Below, piece by piece: positions 8,585 to 17,819 of a stretch of DNA of 64,000 nucleotides. A program made the position numbers and the translations under genes. The notes beneath the pieces are model-generated. The model did not search any database. It was not told the origin of the DNA and worked only from the letters and a program-made list of their open reading frames with translations. This DNA is from Allobosea sp. WAO (lineage in GTDB: Bacteria; Pseudomonadota; Alphaproteobacteria; Rhizobiales; Beijerinckiaceae): the NCBI RefSeq assembly GCF_001509835.1, contig NZ_JXTJ01000003.1, positions 1-64,000 on the forward strand, written 5' to 3'. The stretch's first letter is position 1. Every line of letters begins with the position of its first letter.

Positions 8585-11070
8585 GCCATCGCCTCTTCGA
8601 GCATCTGCGCTTCCGCCTCGGCCAGGATCTCGTCGGCCGCTTCGCCACTCACCGCCTCGCGGCCGATCTCGAGCATCACCGAAACCGAGAGCGGCGAGAC
8701 GTGATCGAGCGGCTGATGCACGATTCGCCCGCTGATCCGTGTCAGCATCTGACCGAGACGGCCGATATCGAGCAAGCCGGTCGCGGCATCGGCGCGTGCG
8801 GCGCGCAGCAGGACATGGTCGGGCTGGTGCCGGCGCAGCACATCATAAACGAGGTCGGTCGAGATCGTGACCTGCCGCCCGCTCTTCTCCTGGCCGGGGA
8901 AACGCCGCTCGATCAAGCCGCCGATCACGGCGCAGGAGCGGAATGTGCGCTTCATCAGCGCCGATTCGGCCAGCCATTCCTCGAGATCGTCGCCGAGCAT
9001 GTCCTGCGCGAAGAGCTCGTCGAGCGAGAGCGCGCCGCGCGCAATGGCAGCGCCCATGTCACCGAGCGTCCAGACCGCGATGCCGTAGTCGTTGCAGACG
9101 AAGCCGAGCGGCCTGAGCCGCGCGCGCTCCAGCCGCCGCGTCAGCAGCATGCCGAGCGTTTGGTGGGCGAGGCGGCCCTCGAACGGGTAGGCGACGAGGA
9201 AGAAGCGCCCGGCACGCGGAAAGGTCTCGACCAACAATTCGCCCGGCTTCGGCAGGCGCGATTTCAGGCGCTGTGCATGCAGCCAGGACGAGACTTCGTC
9301 CGGCAGCTTCGCCCATTCCTTCGGCGTGGCGAGGATGGAGCGGACGCGCGCGGCGAGAAAGGTCGAGAGCGGGAACTTGCCGCCGTTATAGGACGGAATT
9401 TTTGGATCGGTGCCGGCGGCGGTGCGCGAGCAGACCACCTCGTTCTCATTGATGCCCTCGAAGCGCAGCACCTCGCCGGCGAAGATGAAGGTGTCGCCCG
9501 GCGTCATCGTCTCCGCGAAATACTCTTCGAGTTCACCGAGGACGCGTCCGCCGCGCGAGAGCATCTGCTGGCCGCCGGGGCGAGCCGGGCGCGAGCGCCC
9601 GAGCCGGACCTTGAGCATCGTCGATTCGACGATGGTGCCGACATTCATCCGGTATTGCTGGATGGTCTGGGCATTGCTCGCCCGGTAGAGCCCATCCTTG
9701 CCCCGGCGCAATTTGGCGAAGCGCTCATAGCTCTTCAGCGCATAGCCGCCGGTCGCGACGAAATCGACGACGGCGTCGAAATCGGCGCGGGTAAGATCGG
9801 CATAGGGCGAGGCGGTCAGGACTTCCTGGTAGAGCACGTCGGGCTCGAAGCCGTCGGAGCAGGCGACCCCCAGCACATGCTGGGCGAGCACGTCGAGCGC
9901 CCCGATACGCGGTGGCGGGGTATCCTGCGCCGCCTCCGTCACCGCATCGAGCGCGGCGCGGCATTCGAGTAGCTCGAACCGGTTCGACGGCACGAGAAAC
10001 GCCTGTGAGGGCTCGTCCATGCGGTGGTTGGAGCGGCCGATGCGCTGCATCAGCCGGCTCGCGCCCTTGGGCGCCCCGACATTGATGACGAGGTCGACAT
10101 CGCCCCAGTCGATGCCGAGATCGAGTGTCGCGGTGCAGACCACGGCCTTGAGCTTGCCCGCCGCCATCGCCGCCTCGACCTTACGGCGCTGGCCGACATC
10201 GAGCGAGCCGTGATGCAAGGCGATCGGCAGCGTCTCCTCGTTCACGCTCCACAGCGCCTGGAACATGAACTCGGCCTGCATGCGTGTGTTGACGAAGACC
10301 AGCGTCAGCTTGTGCGCCTGGATCGCGGCATAGATGTCGTCGACGGCATGAGCGGTGATGTGCCCTGCCAGCGGCAGCCGCCGGCTGGTCGCCATGATGC
10401 CGATCTGCGCCTTCGCGCCGCCCTTGACGGTGACGAGGCCGGACGGCGTTCCGGCGCCGCCGAGATAGGCCTGCAGATCGGCCGGCTCGCGCACCGTGGC
10501 CGACAAGCCGACCGCGCTCATCTTTGGCGCGAGGCCGCGCAGGCGGGCGAGATCGAGCGAGAGCAGGTCGCCGCGCTTTGAGGTGACGAGCGCGTGCAAC
10601 TCGTCGAGCACAACCCGGCGTAAGGATGCGAAGAAAGGCTTCGCGTCGCGATGCGAGACCAGGAGCGCAAGCTGCTCGGGCGTCGTCAGCAGGATGTCTG
10701 GCGGCCGTTCGATCTGGCGGGCGCGCTTGGCGGGGGAGGTGTCACCGGTGCGGGTCTCGACCTTCACCGGAAGCCCCATCTCGCGGATCGGCGTCTCGAG
10801 ATTGCGGGCGATGTCGACAGCCAGCGCCTTCAGCGGTGAAACATAGAGCGTGTGCAGCCCGTCGCGCTCCCCGCCGCGTTCCGTCAATTCGACCAGCGAG
10901 GGCAGGAAACCGGCCAGCGTCTTGCCGGCGCCGGTCGGCGCGACCAGCAGGGTCGAGCGTCCGCCCCGGGCCTCTTCCAGCAGCGCGAGCTGATGCGGCC
11001 GCACGTTCCAGCTGCGACTGGCGAACCAGGCGGCGAAAGCAGGGGGAAGGGGAGAGGCGACCGCGTCCAT
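8581..11070 (-). CDS. Ligase-associated DNA damage response DEXH-box helicase (Lhr-like)
   Basis: The product is an 829-residue superfamily 2 helicase. Walker A is APTGAGKT near the N-terminus, the Walker B/DExH box is DELH, and the RecA-like domain 2 has the helicase motif RIGRSNHR. The C-terminal half is Lhr-type, with a winged-helix and a beta-barrel module. Length is normal for the short, ligase-associated Lhr class, well below full-length Lhr (~1500 residues). The next gene, pdeM, overlaps its stop by 4 bases. It presumably unwinds DNA 3'-to-5' for the associated nucleases and ligase. Confidence 0.93.
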   Translation of the reverse strand: MDAVASPLPPAFAAWFASRSWNVRPHQLALLEEARGGRSTLLVAPTGAGKTLAGFLPSLVELTERGGERDGLHTLYVSPLKALAVDIARNLETPIREMGLPVKVETRTGDTSPAKRARQIERPPDILLTTPEQLALLVSHRDAKPFFASLRRVVLDELHALVTSKRGDLLSLDLARLRGLAPKMSAVGLSATVREPADLQAYLGGAGTPSGLVTVKGGAKAQIGIMATSRRLPLAGHITAHAVDDIYAAIQAHKLTLVFVNTRMQAEFMFQALWSVNEETLPIALHHGSLDVGQRRKVEAAMAAGKLKAVVCTATLDLGIDWGDVDLVINVGAPKGASRLMQRIGRSNHRMDEPSQAFLVPSNRFELLECRAALDAVTEAAQDTPPPRIGALDVLAQHVLGVACSDGFEPDVLYQEVLTASPYADLTRADFDAVVDFVATGGYALKSYERFAKLRRGKDGLYRASNAQTIQQYRMNVGTIVESTMLKVRLGRSRPARPGGQQMLSRGGRVLGELEEYFAETMTPGDTFIFAGEVLRFEGINENEVVCSRTAAGTDPKIPSYNGGKFPLSTFLAARVRSILATPKEWAKLPDEVSSWLHAQRLKSRLPKPGELLVETFPRAGRFFLVAYPFEGRLAHQTLGMLLTRRLERARLRPLGFVCNDYGIAVWTLGDMGAAIARGALSLDELFAQDMLGDDLEEWLAESALMKRTFRSCAVIGGLIERRFPGQEKSGRQVTISTDLVYDVLRRHQPDHVLLRAARADAATGLLDIGRLGQMLTRISGRIVHQPLDHVSPLSVSVMLEIGREAVSGEAADEILAEAEAQMLEEAMA

Positions 11071-11120
11071 GCGCCGACAGAGATAGGCCCTGCCGAACGA
11101 AATGGGAACGGTGGGTTCGC

Positions 11121-11168
11121 GTCATTCCAGGGCGACGCGTAGCGACGACCAGAGAAGCTCGTGATGAC
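11121..11168. repeat. Candidate short interspersed repeat (GTCAT-ended), possibly degenerate
   Basis: This 48-base segment lies between the methyltransferase and helicase genes. It begins GTCATTCCAGGGCGACGCGT and ends with the inverse ATGAC, so its ends form a GTCAT/ATGAC inverted pair. It resembles the dispersed intergenic elements of Rhizobiales that begin GTCATTCC or GTCATTGCGAGCG, and two related segments occur at 44493-44583 and 58495-58555. Assignment is by eye. Confidence 0.4.
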
Positions 11169-11175
11169 GCCGGGC

Positions 11176-12132
11176 TCAGTGCTCCGCGACGACGATCAGC
11201 CCCGGCACCGGTTCGCCACGGTCCATGCGGACGCTCTGCGACTCGACCAGCATGGGTCGCAGTCGCGCCAGGCTGAGCGCTTCCCTGATCCAGCCTTCGG
11301 CATGGGCGAAACGACGATCCCGGCCCACAATGATGCCAGCGCCCTGATGGCTCTGCACCGTGAAGGCAAGGAGGCCGCCCGTTTTGAGCACGCGCGCGCT
11401 CTGATGGAAGCTCGGAGCAAGGTCTCCGACATAGATGAAGACGTCGGTGGAGACGACGAGGTCGGCCGATGCGTCGGGCCGGCTCGCCAGGAAGGCGGTC
11501 AGGTCCACAGTGGCGAGCTTGTCGTAGAGCGGGCTGCCATCTGCGCACCTCTTGGCCTGCGCTTTGGCGATCATTCGGGGCGAGAGGTCGCAGCCGGCGA
11601 GGAACCCCGCCTCGGCGCGGATGGCCTCGCCCATCAGGCCGGTGCCGCAGCCGAGGTCGAGGGCGGTTCCGAACTGGAAGGGCCGGCTGGCCTGTGCGCA
11701 ATGGCGCGCCAGCGCCTGCTTCAGCAACGCCGGGCCCTGGTATTGCAAGCTGCCGACGAGGTGGCTGTCGAAGCGCTCGGCATAACCGTCGAACAGCGCG
11801 CCTGAAAAACTCTCCGAGGTCGCCTGCTCGGCGGCGAGCGCGCCGATGCGGGCGAGGTCGAGCCTGGCGCCAACACGGTCGCTCGGGTCGAGGTCGAGGT
11901 ATTGCCGCCAGGCGGTCGCGGCCTCCTCATTGTGCCCGAGCGCCTCCTGAGCCAGCCCATAGAGATGCCAGGCAGCGGTGAAACCGTAGTTCTCGGCGAG
12001 CGTTTGATCGAGGATGTCGATCGCCGCCTGCGGATCGCCACCCTTCAAGGCCTCCTCGGCCCAGGCATAGCGGCGGTCGAGACGCTTATCGCCGGAACTG
12101 GCGGAATACACGCTGCTGCCCTTTTCGATCAT
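11176..12132 (-). CDS. TPR-containing class I SAM-dependent methyltransferase
   Basis: The 318-residue product has one or two tetratricopeptide-like repeats at the N-terminus (residues ~20-95), followed by a Rossmann methyltransferase fold. The SAM-binding motif I is ALDLGCGTGLMG, and a post-I acidic region and motif DLVVSTDVFIY follow. The substrate cannot be read from the sequence; this TPR-methyltransferase type is annotated only generally in alphaproteobacteria. It sits between the two halves of the ligase-associated repair module, on the helicase strand and 105 bases upstream of it. It could share the helicase transcript. Confidence 0.8.
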   Translation of the reverse strand: MIEKGSSVYSASSGDKRLDRRYAWAEEALKGGDPQAAIDILDQTLAENYGFTAAWHLYGLAQEALGHNEEAATAWRQYLDLDPSDRVGARLDLARIGALAAEQATSESFSGALFDGYAERFDSHLVGSLQYQGPALLKQALARHCAQASRPFQFGTALDLGCGTGLMGEAIRAEAGFLAGCDLSPRMIAKAQAKRCADGSPLYDKLATVDLTAFLASRPDASADLVVSTDVFIYVGDLAPSFHQSARVLKTGGLLAFTVQSHQGAGIIVGRDRRFAHAEGWIREALSLARLRPMLVESQSVRMDRGEPVPGLIVVAEH

Positions 12133-12171
12133 GCTGCGGGTTTAACGAAGGTGCATAACACTGGCCAGACG

Positions 12172-13227
12172 ATGAAGCCTTCCGATCTGCTGACGCCGAC
12201 CCCGGCCGGGCTCTACTGCCCGCCGGCCGATATCCATATCGACCCCGTTCGTCCGGTGGCGCGGGCGCTGATCACCCATGGCCATTCCGACCATGCCCGC
12301 GCTGGCCATGGCGCGGTCCTCGCGACGCGTGAGACGCTGGCGATTATGGCGTTGCGCTATGGCGAGGCCTTTGCGGGCACACAGCAGGTGGCGGCGCCCG
12401 GCGAAACCGTTCGCATTGGCGCGGTGGAGTTTCGCTTCGTCCCGGCCGGCCACGTCCTCGGCTCGGCCCAGATCGTGGCCGAGCACAAGGGCCTGCGTAT
12501 CGTCGTCTCCGGCGACTACAAGCGCGAGCGCGACCCGACCTGCGCGCCCTTCGAGCCGGTTCCCTGCGACGTCTTCATCACCGAGGCGACTTTCGGCCTG
12601 CCGGTGTTCCGCCATCCGCCGGCGAGTGCCGAGACCGCCAAGCTGCTCGATTCCGTCAGGCTCTTTCCCGAGCGCACGCATATCGTCGGGGCCTATTCGC
12701 TTGGGAAGGCGCAGCGGCTGATGGCGCTGATGCGTGAGGCAGGTTACGAGCGGCCGCTTTTCATCCATGGCGCAGTCGAGAAGATCACCGAGCTCTACCA
12801 GGCCGAGGGCATCCCGCTGGGGGAGATCCGCAAGGTCGAGCCCGGCGAACGCAAGGCGCTCGCGGGGGAAGTCGTCATCTGCCCGCCGAGCGCGATCCAG
12901 GACCTCTGGTCGCGCCGCTTTCCGGACCCTGTCACCGCCTTCGCCTCGGGCTGGATGCGGGTCAGGGCCCGCGCCCGCCAGAAGGGCGTCGAATTGCCGT
13001 TGATCATCTCGGACCATGCCGACTGGGACGATCTTCAGGCAACGATCCGGGAAGTGCAGGCCGGCGAGATCTGGATCACCCATGGCGAGGCCGAGGCGCT
13101 GGCGCATTGGTGCGGCACGGTCGGCCTCAAGGGCATGCCGCTGCATCTCGTCGGCTATGGCGACGAGGGCGAGGCTGAAGCCGAGGGGAAGCCCGCGGAA
13201 GCCGGTTCGGCGGAGGCTGCTCCATGA
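12172..13227 (+). CDS. Ligase-associated DNA exonuclease (metallo-beta-lactamase fold)
   Basis: I take the ATG at 12172 as the start; an in-frame GTG at 12151 is possible and the longer open frame is not supported. The 351-residue product is an MBL-fold nuclease of the SNM1/CPSF type. It carries the metal motif HGHSDHA near residue 40, downstream zinc-ligand His/Asp residues (VSGDYKRERD), and a C-terminal beta-CASP-like region with ISDHADWDD. The family acts as a DNA 5'-to-3' exonuclease with its partner ligase. Its TGA overlaps the ligase ATG (ATGA, 13224-13227), so the pair is coupled. Confidence 0.92.
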   Translation: MKPSDLLTPTPAGLYCPPADIHIDPVRPVARALITHGHSDHARAGHGAVLATRETLAIMALRYGEAFAGTQQVAAPGETVRIGAVEFRFVPAGHVLGSAQIVAEHKGLRIVVSGDYKRERDPTCAPFEPVPCDVFITEATFGLPVFRHPPASAETAKLLDSVRLFPERTHIVGAYSLGKAQRLMALMREAGYERPLFIHGAVEKITELYQAEGIPLGEIRKVEPGERKALAGEVVICPPSAIQDLWSRRFPDPVTAFASGWMRVRARARQKGVELPLIISDHADWDDLQATIREVQAGEIWITHGEAEALAHWCGTVGLKGMPLHLVGYGDEGEAEAEGKPAEAGSAEAAP

Positions 13228-14861
13228 ACCGTTTCGCCTGGCTGCTCGACCGCCTCGCCTATGAGCCGCGCCGCAACGGCAAGCTCGCGCTGATAGCCGA
13301 CTATCTGCGCACCACGCCTGATCCCGATCGTGGCTATGCACTCGCGGCGATGACCGGCGGGCTGGTGTTCCAGAACGCGAAGCCCGGCCTGATCCGCGCC
13401 TTGATCGCCGAGCGTACCGACCCGGTGCTGTTCGCGCTCTCCTATGACTATGTCGGCGACCTCTCGGAGACGGTCGCGCTGATGTGGCCGGCCCGGCACG
13501 GCGCCAACGACGTGCCGCATCTGCCCGACGTCGTCGCCGGGCTGCGCAATTCCGGCAAGACCGAGCTGCCGCGCCTGATCGCCTCCTGGCTCGACGCGCT
13601 TGACGAAACCGGCCGCTGGGCCCTGCTCAAATTGATCACCGGGGCCCTGCGTATCGGCGTCTCCGCCCGCCTCGCCAAGACCGCTGCCGCGAGCCTCGGC
13701 GGTGTCGCGCCCGACGAGGTCGAGCAGGTCTGGCACGGGCTCGAGCCGCCCTATGCCGCGCTCTTCGCCTGGCTCGAGGGCAGGGGGCCGCGTCCCGAAG
13801 CGACCGATCCGGCGCCGTTCCGCCCGGTGATGCTCTCGCATGCGATCGAGGACGGCGATTTCGAGAAGCTAGACGCCAGTGAGTTCGCGGCCGAATGGAA
13901 ATGGGATGGCATCCGCGTCCAGGCGGTCGCCGGCACGCGCGCGGATGGCAGCCGCACCGTCCGGCTCTATTCGCGTACCGGCGAGGATATCGGCGCCGCC
14001 TTTCCGGATCTCACCGAGGCGCTGACGCAGGACGGGGCGCTCGACGGCGAATTGCTGGTGATGCGCGAGGGCGCCGTCCAGAGCTTCAACACCCTGCAGC
14101 AGCGGCTCAACCGCAAGGCGGTGACGGCGAAGATGCTGGCCGAATTCCCAGCCCATATCCGCGCCTATGACCTTCTCGCCGATGGTGCCGAGGATCTGCG
14201 CGAGCTGAGCTATGTGGAGCGCCGCGTCCGGCTCGAAGCCTTCCTCGGCAGGCTCGACGACTCCCGCTTCGATCTCTCGCCGCAGATTCCCTTCGCGCAT
14301 TGGAAGGAACTCGCCGCCGCCCGCGCCGATCCCGCATCAGCCGGAGCCGGGGGCGATGCGGAAGCGGTCGAGGGCTGCATGCTCAAGCGGCTTGATTCGT
14401 CATATCTGCCGGGTAGGCCGAAGGGCTATTGGTACAAATGGAAGCGCGATGCCCGGCTTGTCGACTGCGTGCTGATGTATGCCCAGCGCGGCCACGGCAA
14501 GCGCTCCTCCTTCTATTCCGACTATACTTTCGGCGTCTGGCGCGTCGGAGACACAGGCATGGACGAGCTCGTTCCTGTCGGAAAGGCCTATTTCGGCTTC
14601 ACCGATGAGGAGCTGATCGAGATCGACCGCTATGTCCGCAAGAACACTGAAAACCGCTTCGGTCCGGTGCGCGAGGTGACGCATACGCCCTCGAGCGGCC
14701 TCGTCTTCGAAGTCGCGTTCGAGGGCCTGCAGCGTTCGACGCGGCACAAATCCGGCATCGCCATGCGCTTTCCCCGGATCAGCCGCATCCGCTGGGACAA
14801 GCCGCCGGGCGAGGCCGACCGGATCGAGGCGCTGGAGGCGCTGCTGCCGGCCGCGAACTGA
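13224..14861 (+). CDS. ATP-dependent DNA ligase (LigC/archaeal-type, module-associated)
   Basis: The 545-residue ligase has an N-terminal DNA-binding domain (~1-190). The nucleotidyltransferase domain contains motif I EWKWDGIR with Lys226 as the predicted AMP-accepting residue. Motif III is about LDGELLV, motif IV ends in VEGCMLKR, motif V has WYKWKRD, and a C-terminal OB-fold follows. It closes the exonuclease-ligase pair. In this module the ligase supports repair beside the main NAD-dependent LigA. The exact in vivo role is only partly established for the family. Confidence 0.93.
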   Translation: MNRFAWLLDRLAYEPRRNGKLALIADYLRTTPDPDRGYALAAMTGGLVFQNAKPGLIRALIAERTDPVLFALSYDYVGDLSETVALMWPARHGANDVPHLPDVVAGLRNSGKTELPRLIASWLDALDETGRWALLKLITGALRIGVSARLAKTAAASLGGVAPDEVEQVWHGLEPPYAALFAWLEGRGPRPEATDPAPFRPVMLSHAIEDGDFEKLDASEFAAEWKWDGIRVQAVAGTRADGSRTVRLYSRTGEDIGAAFPDLTEALTQDGALDGELLVMREGAVQSFNTLQQRLNRKAVTAKMLAEFPAHIRAYDLLADGAEDLRELSYVERRVRLEAFLGRLDDSRFDLSPQIPFAHWKELAAARADPASAGAGGDAEAVEGCMLKRLDSSYLPGRPKGYWYKWKRDARLVDCVLMYAQRGHGKRSSFYSDYTFGVWRVGDTGMDELVPVGKAYFGFTDEELIEIDRYVRKNTENRFGPVREVTHTPSSGLVFEVAFEGLQRSTRHKSGIAMRFPRISRIRWDKPPGEADRIEALEALLPAAN

Positions 14862-15004
14862 AAAAATGCGAGGCGCGGCAGGCTGAAAGAGGCCGGATCG
14901 CGACATTCTCCGACACTTGGGCATTGACAGCGCCGGAGCCTGGGCGCTTGAAATTTTAGCGGGCGCGCATGTGCCCGAGCCGGGGGGCGGCGCTGGAGAT
15001 GGCT

Positions 15005-15682
15005 ATGACGGGGCATCCGACACGGATCGTGATCGCGGACGATCACCCGCTGTTCCGTGGCGCCTTGCGCCAGGCGGTTTCGCATGCGCTGGCGGGGGCC
15101 GAGGTCAGCGAGGTCGGCTCGCTCGAGGCTTTGGGCCAGGCGCTGGCAGAGGCCGCCGATCTCGACCTGATCCTGCTCGACCTGACGATGCCGGGCGTGC
15201 AGGGCTTCTCTGGCCTGCTCTTCCTGCGCGCGGCTCATCCGGAGATCCCGGTGATCGTCGTCTCGGCCAATGACGACCCGGCGGTGATCCGCCGCTGCAT
15301 CGAGTTCGGGGCGCTCGGCTTCCTGCCGAAGACCGCCGAGGTCGCGCAGATGGGCGAGGCGATCCGCGCCGTGCTCGATGGCGGGGTCTGGACTCCGCCC
15401 GGCGTCGATCTGTCCGCACCGGTCGACCATGAGACCGCCGACATGGTGCGGCGCCTGGCGACACTGACGCCACAGCAGGTGCGTGTCCTGATGATGCTGT
15501 CGGAAGGGCTGCTCAACAAGCAGATCGCCTATGAGCTCGGCGTCTCCGAGGCGACGGTCAAGGCGCATGTCTCGGCGATCCTGACCAAGCTCGACGTCGA
15601 CAGCCGCACCCAGGCGGTGATCGCGGCGGCGAAGATCGCCGGGGCCGGCTGGGCTGCCGCCGGCGCTTCCGCGACGAGCTGA
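15005..15682 (+). CDS. NarL/LuxR-family response regulator transcription factor
   Basis: I prefer the ATG at 15005 because a GGAG ribosome-binding site lies six bases upstream (14995-14998); in-frame ATGs at 14999 and 14969 are alternatives. The 225-residue product has a receiver domain with the acidic pair DD near residue 14, phosphoacceptor Asp59 in LLDLTMPG, and Lys in LPK near residue 105. The C-terminal LuxR-type HTH contains LTPQQVRVLMMLSEGLLNKQIA. No histidine kinase is adjacent; the nearest is at 18495-19949 on the other strand. Its stimulus and target genes are unknown. Confidence 0.88.
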   Translation: MTGHPTRIVIADDHPLFRGALRQAVSHALAGAEVSEVGSLEALGQALAEAADLDLILLDLTMPGVQGFSGLLFLRAAHPEIPVIVVSANDDPAVIRRCIEFGALGFLPKTAEVAQMGEAIRAVLDGGVWTPPGVDLSAPVDHETADMVRRLATLTPQQVRVLMMLSEGLLNKQIAYELGVSEATVKAHVSAILTKLDVDSRTQAVIAAAKIAGAGWAAAGASATS

Positions 15683-15801
15683 GACGGCGCTTGCCGGGCT
15701 GACGCGCTGGCGTTACCTGCTGAGGCAGGCGAGGCGCTGTTCAGGCTTGGTTCAAGCCACGAATGGCTGGTCTCGGCGTCACTTTGCAAGGGGACTACGG
15801 C

Positions 15802-16071
15802 ATGGCCAATGGCGGCATCGAGCGCTTTCTCGGCGGCTCCGTTCTCAGCGTCCTCGTGCGCCTGCTGTTCATCTCGCTCCTGGTCGGCGCGGCGATGGCC
15901 TTTCTCGGCCTGTCGCCGACGGGGCTCTATGAGAGCGCCCTGCGCTTCGTGCGCTCGCTCGGCAATCTCGGCTTCGGCGCGGTGCGCGAGGTCGGCGGCT
16001 GGGCCATCGCCGGCGCGCTGATCGTCGTGCCGCTCTGGCTGATCAGCCGGCTCTTCGCTTCGAAGCGGTAG
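15802..16071 (+). CDS. Small membrane protein, DUF6460-like
   Basis: The ATG at 15802 follows a purine-rich CAAGGGGAC ribosome-binding site; an upstream in-frame ATG at 15763 lacks one. The 89-residue product has two hydrophobic segments, about residues 10-35 (VLVRLLFISLLVGAAMAFLG) and 65-85 (GGWAIAGALIVVPLWLISRL), with a short linker. I believe it matches the small Rhizobiales family DUF6460, function unknown. A hairpin lies just downstream before the convergent pyrD. Confidence 0.7.
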   Translation: MANGGIERFLGGSVLSVLVRLLFISLLVGAAMAFLGLSPTGLYESALRFVRSLGNLGFGAVREVGGWAIAGALIVVPLWLISRLFASKR

Positions 16072-16086
16072 TTTGCAACTGTCGGC

Positions 16087-16107
16087 TGGCCGGCAATGCG
16101 CCGGCCA
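16087..16107. terminator. Candidate bidirectional terminator hairpin
   Basis: TGGCCGGC and GCCGGCCA form a perfect 8-bp stem with a 5-base loop, located in the 49-base gap between two convergent genes. There is no T-tract, so rho-independent function is uncertain. Confidence 0.45.
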
Positions 16108-16120
16108 CGCTGTTCTACCC

Positions 16121-17209
16121 TCAGATGGTCTCGCCGCGGGCGATCGCCGCCGCATCGCGGCCGACCAGCGCGTCGAGGCGCGGCAGGCCCGCCTTGCGCA
16201 CCTCGCTGGCGAGGCCCTGCTTGATCTCGCCGATCAGCCCCGGCCCCTTGAACACCAGCGCCGAATAGAACTGCACCAGCGCCGCGCCGGCGCGGATCTT
16301 GGCGAAGGCCGTCCGGGCCGAATCGATGCCGCCGACGCCGACCAGCGGGAAACGTTCCTCGACGCGCAGGAAGGTCTGGGCGAGGAGCCGGGTCGAGGGC
16401 TCGAACAGCGGCTTGCCCGAGAGGCCGCCGGTCTCGGCCTTCGCCGCGCCGCGCAGGCTCGCCGGCCGCGCCACCGTGGTGTTGGAGACGACCATGCCGT
16501 CGATGCCGCGCTTCAACGCCACGCCGACCATACCGTCGAGTTCCGGCAGGCTGAGGTCGGGCGCGATCTTGAGCAGGATCGGTGTCGGCCGTCCGCCGGC
16601 GGAAGCCTCGTCGCGCGCCGCCAGCACGCGGGCGATCAGATCGTCGAGCGCATTCTCCGCCTGCAGGTCGCGCAGGCCGGGCGTATTCGGCGAGGAGACG
16701 TTGACGGTCAGGAAATCCGCCAGCGGCGCCAGGCGGCGAGTCAGGATCGCGTAATCGGCGCTGCGATCGGCCGAATCCTTGTTGGCGCCGAGATTGACGC
16801 CGACCAGCCCGCCACGGCGTCGGCGGGCCGCCAGCCGCGCCGCCACCGCCTCCATGCCCTCGCTGTTGAGGCCGTAGCGGTTGATCACGGCCTCGTCCTC
16901 CGGCAGGCGGAAGACGCGCGGTCGGGCATTGCCCGGCTGCGGCAGCGGCGTCACGCCGCCGATCTCGACGAAGCCGAAGCCGAGACCGAGCGCCCCGTCG
17001 ATCGCCTCGGCATGCTTGTCGAAGCCCGCCGCCAGCCCGACCGGATTTGAAAAGCGCAGGCCGAAGGCCTCGACCGCGAGCGCAGGATCATCGCTCGCCG
17101 GCCGCAGCGGCGGGGCGGCGGCGAGCGCCGCGATGGTGAGCCGGTGCGCCGACTCCGCGTCGAGCTTGTGGATCAGCGGCCGGGCGAGGCCGAACAATTT
17201 GCCGATCAC
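16121..17209 (-). CDS. pyrD: Dihydroorotate dehydrogenase (quinone), class 2
   Basis: The 362-residue enzyme oxidises dihydroorotate to orotate in pyrimidine synthesis, passing electrons to the quinone pool at the inner membrane. The N-terminal helix typical of class 2 is present (residues 1-40). Signature segments include [38 protein letters not shown] (carrying the catalytic Ser region) and an FMN phosphate-binding C-terminus with LVGVGGID. Length matches E. coli-type PyrD. Its ATG overlaps the stop of the upstream DUF952 gene by four bases. Confidence 0.95.
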   Translation of the reverse strand: MIGKLFGLARPLIHKLDAESAHRLTIAALAAAPPLRPASDDPALAVEAFGLRFSNPVGLAAGFDKHAEAIDGALGLGFGFVEIGGVTPLPQPGNARPRVFRLPEDEAVINRYGLNSEGMEAVAARLAARRRRGGLVGVNLGANKDSADRSADYAILTRRLAPLADFLTVNVSSPNTPGLRDLQAENALDDLIARVLAARDEASAGGRPTPILLKIAPDLSLPELDGMVGVALKRGIDGMVVSNTTVARPASLRGAAKAETGGLSGKPLFEPSTRLLAQTFLRVEERFPLVGVGGIDSARTAFAKIRAGAALVQFYSALVFKGPGLIGEIKQGLASEVRKAGLPRLDALVGRDAAAIARGETI

Positions 17210-17574
17210 AAGACGTCCTCCGGAAAACGATGACCTTCAGGCCCGAGCGACAGCGGGGCGATCCAGCGGACTTGGCCAGGATCGAGGGACCCGTAGAGAT
17301 GCGGGAACAGCGCCCCGCCACGCGACGGCTCGTAGCGCAGGGCGCCGCCGAGCTTCGCCGGGTCGACGGCGATCAGCAGCAGACCGCCTTGACCGGCGAA
17401 GTGCCTGGCGGCGGTCTCGCGCGCCTGGGCGCCCGTCGAAAAGTGGATATAGCCGTCGGCGAGGTCGACGGGGGCGCCGGCGAAAACACCGGCGTTCTCG
17501 GCTTCACGCCAGAGGCTCTCGGGGCAGATCTTGTAGATCAGCGGCATGGGGTCGGAAGGCATGGCTGACGGCAT
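17206..17574 (-). CDS. DUF952 domain-containing protein
   Basis: Three in-frame ATGs (17574, 17562, 17547) are possible starts and none has a clear ribosome-binding site. The 17574 start gives 122 residues, close to the usual ~115. The conserved block [16 protein letters not shown] near the N-terminus and [10 protein letters not shown], then a Leu/Val-rich strand and LYGSLD, identify DUF952, whose biochemical function is unknown. The stop overlaps the pyrD start, so the two are cotranscribed. The pairing of DUF952 with pyrD recurs in Rhizobiales as far as I recall. Confidence 0.8.
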   Translation of the reverse strand: MPSAMPSDPMPLIYKICPESLWREAENAGVFAGAPVDLADGYIHFSTGAQARETAARHFAGQGGLLLIAVDPAKLGGALRYEPSRGGALFPHLYGSLDPGQVRWIAPLSLGPEGHRFPEDVL

Positions 17575-17753
17575 ATCGCCAGAGCCGGTGCGGCAAAAGC
17601 CCAAACCGAGCCTGAGCGCAAAAACATGTTCGGCAATATCGGGCGGCATCGATTTCCCGAGGCTCACCCTGCTGCTCTCGAGTCTTTTCGTCCGGTACCG
17701 AAACCGGCTCCGAGATCGATAAATCTGCAGGATTTGGATTGCAGTCTTACGCG

Positions 17754-17771
17754 ATAGGGGATATTTCCTAT
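17754..17771. promoter_or_regulatory. Palindromic candidate operator in the DUF952-pyrD / S24-regulator intergenic region
   Basis: An 18-base interrupted palindrome reads ATAGG-N8-CCTAT, with 14 of 18 positions symmetric. It lies 48 bases upstream of the S24 regulator start, in an otherwise GC-rich region. Size and placement fit a LexA/CI-type regulator site. Autoregulation is an inference. Confidence 0.45.
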
Positions 17772-17819
17772 TCAAACCCCCACTAGCCCGTCGGCACCGT
17801 CAGGAAAGAGGCCTCCTCG

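Noticed and set aside
8701..9972. A 423-codon plus-strand frame over the helicase gene
   Set aside because: It is the antisense shadow of the Lhr-like helicase, whose motifs on the minus strand are clear.
14924..14960. Possible sigma-70 promoter (TTGACA) before the response regulator
   Set aside because: The -35 box is exact but no acceptable -10 hexamer lies 16-19 bases downstream.
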